Origin: Opisthocomus hoazin
Taxonomy: Eukaryota > Chordata > Aves > Opisthocomiformes > Opisthocomidae
Length of the DNA: 64,000 nucleotides
NCBI RefSeq assembly: GCF_030867145.1
Contig: NC_134441.1
Coordinates: 7,690,992-7,754,991, forward strand
Direction of reading: 5' to 3'
The position numbers and the translations under genes are program-made. Under the pieces are notes generated by a model. The model searched no databases and was not told where the DNA came from. It saw only the letters and a program-made list of their open reading frames with translations. Below, piece after piece: positions 39,891 through 52,900 of the stretch; the stretch's first letter is position 1, and every line of letters begins with the position of its first letter.

Positions 39891-41560
39891 GTAGAAATGA
39901 GGCTGAAAGCAGTTTTAGACTCCGCTTTAGACACAGACTCTGCCAACAACACTGGCCAGATCCCTTGTGATCACCAGCGACCCACAGAGCATTTCTCAAA
40001 CCCCCTGCCCCTCAGCTGAGAAGGGGTGACAGGCTGTGCTGGTGATCCTAACCCGTCACAATGACAAGCACAACGGATTGATTTAATTGCCATTTTGCAA
40101 TTTCCTGGCCACAAGTTTAGAAAGAGAGCAGCTGCACCGGTAACCATAATTATTGAGTATAATGGTCTCTAAAAGCATGGTCGACTTAAGTAAGAGACAG
40201 AGAGGGTGAAGTAATGGAGATACCAAATTAATTATACAAGTATCAGTGAAAATTCCTGTGATCTCATTTTTTCCAGTGCAACCTCAAGCTTACAGCTTCT
40301 CTGGTTCCACTGTTGGCAGCTGATATAAACTCATTTTGGCCTTGAATGAGCAGTTGTGTAGCGCACAGCCATTCCACTTGCCAGAAAGAACAGATGATTC
40401 ATGGCTCTGGAGCCCGAGCAGCACAACGCAGACGCGCTTGCCAGCCGGGAAACAGGAGGATAATAACAATTCATCAGGATTTGGTACCTTATGACTCATT
40501 ACCACAGGTCATAAATGGCTATTGTCAGGCAACCCCACATCCACGGTGGGCCCATTGCCCCTCGCTTTGCACAAGCAAGACGAAATTATATTTCTTAGGT
40601 GGACTGGAAATGACTAATGCTAAGCTTGTTCTCGAAAACTGGTTATTTTTATCTCCCACCTGTTTCCCTGCTTTGCCAAGAATAAAAGGAAAAACGTGTT
40701 TGCTTTCAGTGATGGAAGTCAAAAACGTGAGCTGTTCTATTCGGGGCTCTGTTCACACCCCCACAGCGCAGCCCAATACCGACTCCAACCCCGCCGGCGT
40801 GCCCGGTGGAGCATCACGATGGCGGGTGAGCCCTGGGCTGCCGCAGGGTGGGCTGCTCGCCTGCCAGCCCTCCCCAGGCACCTCGCCCAGCAGCGCCCGG
40901 CTCTTCCCACCAGCAACGCAAGTCCGGCAGCTCGGATTCCTTAATAAACAAATCAGCTGCGGTGCCAGTGACATTGACGGAGTTCCTCTGCTCTGAGCAA
41001 AGAATTAGGTTGCGATCTTTGCATCAAACGACCTGATTTTTTTTTTACCCACCCTGCTGAAAAAAAAAATTCATCTAATTCTTGAGTGCAGCAACAGCGA
41101 TGTAAGGACGTACCGCCAGCTCTGCAGCCCGGGGAGGCGGAGGGAGGCACGGCGGGTCCTGGGAGCTGCGCAGGGAAAGGATTCCCCCCCTCGGGGAGAG
41201 AACCTGCAGACAAGCGCTTCCCTCGCTGCTCCGCGCTGTGAGATTCAGCAGCCTGCCCGGGGAGCCGATAGTACCGGCTGTCCCCTCCGAGGGCAGCCCC
41301 CGCTGCCGAGAGCACAGCGCAGGGACCCCGCAGCAGCCCGGGCCTAGGCCGGGCCCGCCTCAGCCGCCACCCCGCGGCCTCACGCCGCAGACAGGCCTCG
41401 ACCAGGCCCCGCGGGACAAGGTGCTCGGCAGAGCCCCGAGGAGCCCTCGCCTTCAGCCGCTTCAGCGTTCATCTCCCCCCCCCTCCCAGAGCTCCCGCGG
41501 GCCTGGCCGCCACCGCCGCCATGACACCCGGCGCGGCCCCGCCCCTCCCCTCCGGCCCCA
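39891..41560. other. Intergenic region between SLC18A1 and MAK16
   Basis: The left two thirds are AT-rich and without a gene; from about 41.2 kb the sequence becomes CpG-rich, marking the MAK16 promoter. This interval joins two gene blocks that are far apart on human chromosome 8p. Confidence 0.6.
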
Positions 41561-41564
41561 CCGC

Positions 41565-41574
41565 TCTCGCGAGA
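41565..41574. promoter_or_regulatory. MAK16: TCTCGCGAGA palindrome in MAK16 promoter
   Basis: A perfect TCTCGCGAGA element lies 64 bp before the MAK16 ATG. This palindrome is a known core promoter motif of vertebrate housekeeping, often bidirectional, genes. An ETS-like CTTCCGG and a YY1-like GATGGCGGCG (about 41593-41610) follow within 40 bp. There is no TATA box. Confidence 0.65.
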
Positions 41575-41637
41575 CCCGGCGGCGCCCCGCCCCTTCCGGC
41601 GATGGCGGCGCTCTAGGCCGCGCGGCGCGGCGGCACC

Positions 41638-45061
<3,424 letters not shown>

Positions 45062-45500
45062 CCCCTTCCTCAGCCCGCGTTTTGTACGGAGTGAGAGGAC
45101 TCCAGACTCGTCGCTGAACTCCTTCCGGCTGTCACCACTCTGTGCGGGACCCTCAGTAACTGCTCCCTCTTCCCTACTCCAGACTGATTTTCTTTAAGAA
45201 AAAAAGGGTTTCTGTCCCAACCCCAGGCAGTCGCAGCAAGTTCATACAGCCCCTGCACGAATCGCAGTTTTTAGGAAGAACACCTCCCCCCCTTCTCTAC
45301 AACCACGCAAGGCTCAGCTCGGACTGTGCTCGGGGAAGGAACCTGGATGGGGGGCTCTGCTGCTTTGTTCTAAAGCTGGAGAAGCCCGCGTGTGGCTAGG
45401 CGAGCACTTGAGTGTATCTTGTTTGGGGGAGGTATGGGGCTAACAGGGGTGGGATGAGAAAGACAGTAACTTCAAATAAATACAAAAGTTTACTGTACAA
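45062..45500 (+). other. MAK16: 3' UTR of MAK16
   Basis: This is noncoding sequence from the TGA at 45059-45061 to just beyond the AATAAA at 45475-45480. Confidence 0.75.
45475..45494. terminator. Facing polyadenylation signals of MAK16 and TTI2
   Basis: AATAAA on the plus strand (45475-45480) serves MAK16. Nine bases further on, 45489-45494 reads AGTAAA on the minus strand, a known variant signal, 37 nt after the TTI2 stop. No AATAAA or ATTAAA on the minus strand was seen between 45061 and 45530. Both messages would then end in the same ~60 bp. Confidence 0.6.
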
Positions 45501-45530
45501 AAAGCAGGGCAAGCGTTGATCGGCCACGCC

Positions 45531-48500
45531 TCACGTGCTCTCTTGCACTTTTCTGATGCATTCCCGTACGCGGTTCTCCTCACAGCTGCTGTACACGCCT
45601 TCCAGCAGGACCTGAAACGAGAAAAGCATCCGTTCCCAGTGGCTTGGCACACTCGGGATCAAGCCAAGGACTAATGTTGAGGTGGGTGGAAACTGATGCT
45701 TTCAAAATACTTCTGGACTGGGGAAGCAAGTGGGCTCTTGCATGCACCATGCTGCCCCGTCCCAGGGGGAAGGGACGGGAGATGAAGCGGGGCTGGGTCC
45801 CCAGCTCACCTTCACTTGCCCTTCAGAGCAGCGATCCAGCAGGATGAGGCATTCAGTGGCTCCCTGGAGCAAGGTGGCTTTTACCGGCTCTGGCGTGGAG
45901 CCTTGGTCCGTGTGTACGTCCCAGATCATCTTCAGCAGGGCCTTGAGGAGCACAGGGAGTCTGCACGGCATCCTGCACAGGGAGACAGCAACTGTGCCTT
46001 ATTCTAAAGCCTCTTCAGAAGCCGGGGGAAAGCAAGGCCTGGCGCAGCAGGTCTGAGACGCTTCAGGCAGGAGCTGCTAGCTGCATTCACGCCTGGAGCA
46101 GGACGGTAGCTGGCCCAAGATGGGCAACTGCTTCCCCGACGAGGCTGAAGAAGCTGCCTCCTTCAGTGTGCGCACCAGAGGGAGGACACAGGCCCGAACA
46201 CAGCCGTGACCTTAGCACGGTGCGTCAGGAGCCTCGCAGCACGGGGCTGACTCCGCAGTTCTGCCCTGCAGAGAACGCCGGTTCAGTTTTCAGCCAAGCT
46301 GATGCTTCTAGAACAGGCAGACGCCACATCGAAGTGAGGACCCAGCTCAACTTTTCAGTTGGGTTCTTCAGCACAGCAGTAACGCCAGCGTTCCTCCCTG
46401 TGACAGATTCTCCCATAAGATTACAGGGCCTTTTCCTCAAGCAGCAGCAGCTTTGGCTCTCAAAGAGGAACGGCATTCAGGGTAGGCTTCCTACAGCCTC
46501 TTTCACCCCCAGGCTGGTACCTGGGCCAAGCGTGCTCTATGGTGCATTGCAGTGTCTCCAGTATTCCCAGTCGGGCTTCTTCCTTGGGGCCATCGCAGAC
46601 TTCCAGATACCCCAGGATAACCCGCTCCAGCCTCTTCAGGTGCCGCACTATCAGGATGCCGAGTCTGCCGACACGAAGAAACACACTGCAGAGGGAGGTA
46701 CGAGGACAAAGCAAGTCCCCGCAGGGCTGTGGCTGCTGCTCTCACCTCCGCACAAAGGCGGGCAGCGTCCCGGCGTACACCCGCCGCAGCGCGAGGCGAT
46801 GCTCTGCCTCCATGTGGGTCAGAACCAGCTGCAGCACCTCGTCGCAGGGGGCCGCTGGTCTGGCCTGCTTCTGCTGCCACCACGCTCTCTCCAGGATGGG
46901 CAGCAAGTCCAGCAGGCACAGCAGTACTGCCTGGTTCGGTGAGAGACAGTAAATCTGGGCAATCCTGCTGATTTTTCCCTCCAAAACCACCCCCTGGCCC
47001 CCCACAGCGGCTGCAGTTCACCTGACAGACCCAACTACTCCTACTACCCGTCACCAGCCCTCTTCAGCAAGGCTGCTACCTTCCACCTGCTTTGCTATTT
47101 CCCCAAAATCTGCCGAGTTACTTTGTCTCTTGGCCACAGGCATCGGCTAGCAGCAGCCTGACTGGACTGTCTGCAAGGAAACAGGCTCTGCCTCCTCGTG
47201 CCTTAGGCTGGCTGTCCCTCGTGGGGCCGATACGCAATACCGCGAGGCAGGTTACAATGAAGTTCTGCCGTCCTACCTGGATGAGAGGGGCCTCTCGGGA
47301 GTAGAGATGGTTGTAGAGGGCGTGGTACACAACCTGAGCCCTGTTGAACTGGCACAGATCGGCAGCTGGCTGCAACAACACAGAACAGAACATTATTCTC
47401 GTGCATCACATTCTGCACCCGCTTAACCCAGTAACAGAGCAGCCTTCAGAAACCCAGGTTTTATAAAAAAAAAAACTAAAAACACCACAACCAAGCCACG
47501 ACAGCCCTCACATATGCTCCACGTTAGGAACACTGCTTAGAAGAAAGTGGAAGCAGGTGCTACAGCAAATGCAGGCTAAACCCTGCCACGCAGGGGAGTG
47601 GCTGCTTTCCCTCACCTCCCCAGCTGCATCTGTGCAGCTCCACTGGTGTGACTTTAATGCTCTGCACACCACTGTCAGGCCGATGTGTGAATCGGCTGAG
47701 TTCAGAGGGCGGCAAAGCAATTCGTTGCTTCGTGTTAACAGACGTAAGGACTACAGATACTTAAACACACAGGGACCGCATGGAGGACAGAGCAGAGCTG
47801 CCAGGTTAACAGCAGAACCAGGATGACAAGTTAAGGGTGCTAACAGGCATCCAGCCCACCCTTCCTTCAAACACCACCCAGGAAGGGATCTAACTTCCCA
47901 AAGCCCTTACCACATTGAGAATGATATGATGCAGGCAGCGCACACCCAGGATTTTATTCTCCTCCCGGTAGTCATCCGAGATGAGCAGCGACGGCGGGAG
48001 GACACGCTCCAGGTAATGGCTAAGCCAGGGCCGGCTGACGTGCGGCAGCGTCCAGGAGAACACGAACTTGGTGGCAGGGTTACGCTTCCAAGTGTCTCTG
48101 GAAACACAAACATGAGCTCAGTGAACGATGGGACCAACAAATGCTCATTTCCTACGCATCTGGGCCTCTCAGCTGACAGTAAGCCTGACCAATTCCCCCG
48201 CCTTCCATTACTGGGGTATTTGTAGAGCTCTCGGCCCTGTATTTCTCACTGAGTGTCCTGTAATGCCTGAGCTCACACAGTTTCCCAAGTTTCCAGCCAA
48301 ACACGCCACCCTCTCCACCACTGCCCTCCCCTTCCTACTCACTTTGTTAACTCCTGCTTCAGGAGCTCCATCACTGCTGCAAATCTTCCTTCCTCATCTT
48401 CGCTCTTTCCCCGAAGGAATTCAGCCACCGACCCGCAGCCTGCAGCCTGGACCAGCGATGCCAGCAGCTCCTGTGCCACCGACTGAGACCTCGCGTTTGT

Positions 48501-48977
48501 CCAGGGCCTCTCCACAACGTGCGTTGCAGCAAAGATGTAGATGGGTGCCATCACACGGCGCAGGATGGGACCCACCACACGGACACCCAAAGACTCCTGG
48601 GTCTTGGCAGCTTCCAGTTTCGCGAGCAGGTGCAGAAACACCGAGCCAACGCCTGCCGCTCTCTCGGCTGCGGCAGCGTACGCCCCGTCCTGACTGGGGA
48701 GCTCCGCACCCTCCTGCTCCTGCGCCGGGGGTGCCGCGCAGCCACTCAGCGCGGCCACCAACCCGCCCAGCGTGGCGGGGCTCAGGCCTCCCAAGAGCCA
48801 GGGGCAGCCCGCGGCCTGCACCAGCGCATCCAGCTCCCGGAGCTCGCCGGCGCTGGGGACACGGCCGGCCCCCGGGGAGAAGAGCAGCGCGGCCCGGGCC
48901 AGCACCTGCTCGGCCGGGGGCACGGTGGCGGGCGGCTGCTCCAGCCCCAGGGCCCGCACTAGGCCGCCGAGCTCCAT
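45531..48977 (-). CDS. TTI2: TELO2-interacting protein 2 (TTI2)
   Basis: Seven exons join in frame to 502 aa (human 508): 48977-48343, 48097-47911, 47369-47277, 46930-46746, 46685-46521, 45972-45810 and 45611-45531. The start is MELGGLVRALG. TTI2 is a helical-repeat subunit of the TELO2-TTI1-TTI2 (TTT) co-chaperone complex, which with HSP90 matures the PIKK kinases mTOR, ATM, ATR, DNA-PKcs and SMG1. The first exon (1-211) is divergent and GC-rich; strong conservation begins at WKRNPATKFVFSWTLPHVSR and continues through ENKILGVRCLHHIILNV, LLCLLDLLPILE, DEVLQLVLTHMEAEHRLALR and GILIVRHLKRLERVILGYLE. The gene is tail-to-tail with MAK16, and its promoter side faces a U13 snoRNA gene, as in human 8p12. 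The junction VRSVFLRVGR at exon 4/5 is less certain than the others, because several AG sites lie close together there. Confidence 0.95.
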
Positions 48978-49229
48978 GGCGCGACCGGGACCGCTTCCCA
49001 CCCCGCGGGGTCACCTCCCCCGCTCTAAAACCCCTTCAGACGCAGCCCCGAGCCCCCGTCCCGGCGCTAACAGCAGCAGCAGCGCTTTGAGAGCCGCCAC
49101 AGACCCCCGGGACCCCCCACAGCACAGCTACCGCCTCCCGCCAGGGTGCCGCAAACCGCGCCGCTGTCGCAAAATTCCAGCCTTGCCGTAAAGGCGGCTG
49201 CGGGAGGGGGCGTACCCGCGCGTGAATAA

Positions 49230-49237
49230 ATTAGCAT
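49230..49237 (+). promoter_or_regulatory. SNORD13: Octamer-like distal element of the SNORD13 gene (candidate)
   Basis: ATTAGCAT differs at one base from the octamer ATTTGCAT and lies about 200 bp upstream of the RNA 5' end, the usual distance of the distal sequence element in vertebrate snRNA-type genes, the class to which U13 belongs. Nearby (49374-49397) is where a proximal element should lie, but I see no clear consensus there. Confidence 0.3.
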
Positions 49238-49436
49238 GGGTAATGAATCACCGGGACGCAGGGAAAAGCGGCCGCGCGGCCCCGAGGGAGGGCAGAGGGA
49301 GGCTGCGAGCGCGCGGCCGGTTGATGCGAAGGGGTCCGCGCCGGGAGGGAGCTGGAGAAGCGGCGGAACCCCACGCCTCGCCGTGAGCTGGGGGTGGGAG
49401 GCGCGGCGGGGCCCCGGGGAGCGGCGGTGGGGGGCT

Positions 49437-49532
49437 GATCCTTCCGGTTCATAGCGCATGATGAATGGGAGTGGCACGCGGCTGCGTGACGTGTGCGCCC
49501 TGCGTTACGACGTGGCACAGCCCCTTCTGAGC
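49437..49532 (+). ncRNA. SNORD13: U13 C/D-box small nucleolar RNA (SNORD13)
   Basis: The 5' end GATCCTTCCGGTTCAT and the 3' block GTTACGACGTGGCACA (49504-49519) match human U13 at the corresponding places. Box C is ATGATGA (49458-49464) and box D CTGA (49527-49530). Bases 49437-49451 pair with the 3' end of 18S rRNA: nine pairs with GGAAGGATC and six with TGAACC across a 3-nt bulge. GTTACGAC (49504-49511) pairs with GTCGTAAC on the other side of the helix-45 cytidine acetylated by NAT10. U13 guides that acetylation. The length (about 96 nt against 104-105 in human) is explained by a shorter middle. The gene stands alone between the TTI2 promoter and the RNF122 3' end, its human location, and is not intronic. 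Confidence 0.86.
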
Positions 49533-49685
49533 GCCGGGGGGTCCCCGACACCGCTGCTGGCGTCACTTTGCTCGTGTGTCCAAAATCAGCAAAATCTCCA
49601 GATTTGGAGGTTTGGGTGAGAAGTCCTTTCCCGTTCCCCCCCCCCCGCCAGCGCTGACGGCTCAGACCGGCTGCGAAATTGTCCA

Positions 49686-49691
49686 TTTAAT
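49686..49691 (-). terminator. RNF122: Polyadenylation signal ATTAAA, RNF122
   Basis: Read on the minus strand the hexamer is ATTAAA, about 260 nt after the RNF122 stop (49950-49952). The 3' UTR would end about 150 bp from the SNORD13 gene. Confidence 0.5.
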
Positions 49692-49949
49692 CGTTTTTTT
49701 TACACAAAAATGTGCCCCCAGCCCTGTGTGGGCGTCCGGGGGGCTCCGGTACAAAAATACTCTGTGCAGGGGGGAGCGGGGGGGGGGCTCGGCTCCCCGC
49801 GGGGCGAAGGGACAAACCGACCCCAGGTCCCCGACGCCAAGCAGCCACCCGCGAGTTGGCAACCCCAGCGCGGCGAGCCCCAGTCTGCGGGGTGCGGGGA
49901 CGCCGGTGGTCCCGCGACGGCTGGCGGCGAGGAGCGGGGGCTGTCGGCT

Positions 49950-52900
49950 TCACACCAGCTCGTCCAGGAGGGTCCCAATGCCGGCGCGGGGCTGCGCCGG
50001 AGCCGCCATGGGCTTGTTGCACATGGGGCAGACGCAGCGCACCTCCAGCCACTTCAGCAGGCACCTGCGGGGCGGGAGCGGGGCTGGCTGGGTGGGAAGG
50101 GACCTTCCCAGGCCACCCAGTCCAACCCCCCGCAACGAGCAGCGGCATCTTCAGAGCCCCGTCCAACCCGGCCTCAAACGTTTCCGGGGTTGGGGCATCT
50201 CCCACCTCTCTGAGGAACCCGTTCCAGCGCCTCACCACCCTCACTGGAAAAAAATTCTTCTTTATGTCCAGTCTGAATCTCCCCTCTTTCAGCTTAAAAC
50301 CATTCCCCCTCGTCCCATCACTTCAGGCCTTGCTAAAAAGCCTGTCCCCAGCTTCCTTACAAGTCCCTTTTAAACACTGGCAGCTGCTCTCAGGTCTCCC
50401 CGGTGCTTTCTCCTCCCCAGGCTGAGCAGCCCCAGCTCTCCCAGCAGAGGGGTTCCAGCCCTCGGATCATTGCTGGGGCCTCCTCTGGCCCCACTCCCAC
50501 AGCTCCAGCTCTGCCCTGTGCTGGGGACTCCAGAGCTGGATGCAGGACTCCCAGGGGGTCTCACCGGAGCGGGGCAGAGGGGCAGAATCCCCCTCCTCGC
50601 CCTGTGCCCACACTGCTGGGGATGCAGCCCAGGGCACGGTTGGCTTTCAGGGCTGCGAGTGCTCACGCCCAGCTTTTCATCCCCCGGCACCCCCAAGTCC
50701 CTCTCGGCAGGGCTGCTCTCCACCCCTTCACCCCCAGCCTGCGCTGACACCACGGGTTGCCCCGACCCAGCCGTGTCGACCGCACCAAACCCCCCTCCCC
50801 GCAGCCCTCCGCCGGCCGCCATGGCCGTACTCACTTTCTGTGGAAGGCGTGCTGGCACGGCAGCACCCCCAGCTCCTCCTTCACCTTAAAATCTTCCAGG
50901 CAGACGGCGCAGGTCTGCTGCGGGAGGTGAGACGGGGTGTGAGGGTGGGTGCCAACACGTGGGACCCAGCGCGACGCCCGCACGTGGCCCTGCTCCCACC
51001 AGAAATGCCGTGGCCAGGGAAATCCCGTGGCTGCGGTTCCTCTTCCCAGGTATTTCCAGCTGGGAGTTCAGCCTGGTTCCCAAAACGTCCCCGGGGAGGG
51101 GGTTTCCCTCTCGCTTCCCAGATGCTGGCCCCAGCCTCCCCGCGAGCCGCCTTCGGCCCCCCGGAGCGGAGGGGAGATCGTCCCCGTTAGCCCCAGCTCC
51201 CTCCCAGCCCAGAGCCAGTACCGCTCACCCCGTGCAGGTTCAGCCTCCGGGCATCGCCTTTCAAAACCACCTGAGGGAGAAAAGGAGGCAGAGGATTTAC
51301 CGTCAGCAGGGATTTTGCCAGGAGCCCCAGTGGGAGCTGAGCTGAGCCCGGGCGCAGCAGGCAGCGTGTCCCATCACGTCGCTTTCAAAAGCACCCAGCC
51401 GGGACGAGCAGCATCAGACCCGCTGCATGTGTCCCCCCCCTGCACCCACCGCCCGCTCGGCCCCGAATCGCTGTGGGTAGACGCAGAAAACAACTCTCGA
51501 CTTTACCTCCTTGTACCCGAACCGCTCGCTCTGCGCCTGGTGCCGCAGTTTGCTGGAGAGGGGGAGAAAAAGGCACCGTCAGTTCTACAGCATCCTCGAA
51601 CAGTGCACCAAAAACATTCGGGAGGCCCCTGAAACCAGGGGAACGCGCTCTTCCCCCCCAGGATTCGGGGGTAGGCAGCTCTGAGGCTGCGCTTGTGCAA
51701 GAGCAGTCCGAGGCCGTGCCCCGGGCCGAGCAGCACCGCGGGGCCCTGTTCGGGCAGGAATCGGCGGAGGGGAGCGATAAGAGCTGGCAGCCCCGGTTGT
51801 TTGCCTTAGGAAGTCGTTCGTGGCGCAGGAAACGCTGTATTTCCAGTGCTCGCCCGTCGGCAGCTCCCAGCCCCGCTGTGACCTTGGCCGGGGCGAGGGC
51901 GACGGGGAAAACCGCCTGGCAGCGAAACCCAGCGAGACACGGGGAGAAGGGGAGCGCTCGCAGCCTTCGCTTGGCCTCCAGCCGAGGCTCCACGCCGTGC
52001 TTCCGCAGTCCCAAAAACGGCTGAGAGGTGCAGGGGACATCGGCGGAGCCGGGGCATCCCGCAGGGACGGACCGAGCCAGACGGGCCCTGCAGAAACGCC
52101 AGCTGCTGCCTCGGCGCTGGGTTTAAAAATAGCTCTCCCTGAGCAGGGAGGGCAGTGTAAAGAGACATCCTCCCCCGTGCAGCCCTGCTCCTTCCCTGCC
52201 CGACACAATGAGTCCCCCCGCACGGTCCCCTGAAAAACAAGAGCCCCTTCCTGCGTTTCCTCCCCGCTCCGGGCGCAGGGGACCGCAGGGACCACGATCG
52301 CGCCTGGCTCGAGCACGGCGAGCGGCCGGCCCCGCTCCTTGGGGCAGGGAAGGGCTGGGGGTGCCCCACGGATGCCGACCCACCGCCACGGCCCCCGGCT
52401 CACCTGATGAAGTAGCAGCAGAAGATGAGGCTGAGCACAAAGACAAAGACGCCGGTGCCGAAAATGACCATGTAGATGTTCAGTGGCAGGTCCTGGAACG
52501 TGATGGGGGGCATCGTGCAGGGTTTACTGGTATAAATCAGCCCCAGACTGCAGGAGCACCCTTTGGGGGAAGAGAAAAGTCAGCATTTAGGAGGGAAGCA
52601 GGGGAAAAAGAGGTGAAGAAGATGTGCTGTGAGAGCGGAGAGAACCTGGGCTGACTCCGTCCCCTCCGGAGTTTGCAAAGTGGGCAGAAACCGACACCAA
52701 GACATCGCCTCGTGGCCTGCGAACGGGAGAGCTCCCCAGCAAGGGCAGCAGCCCCTTAGCACAGCCCAGCACAGCACAGGCAGCGGGCACCGCTGCATTT
52801 CCACAGCCACGAAACCCTTCTCCAGCAGCACAAACGTACCCCAGGCAGAATCCAGGCGTCCGGGAGAGGCGGAGGCCCCACGCTTTCATCTCCAGAGAAA

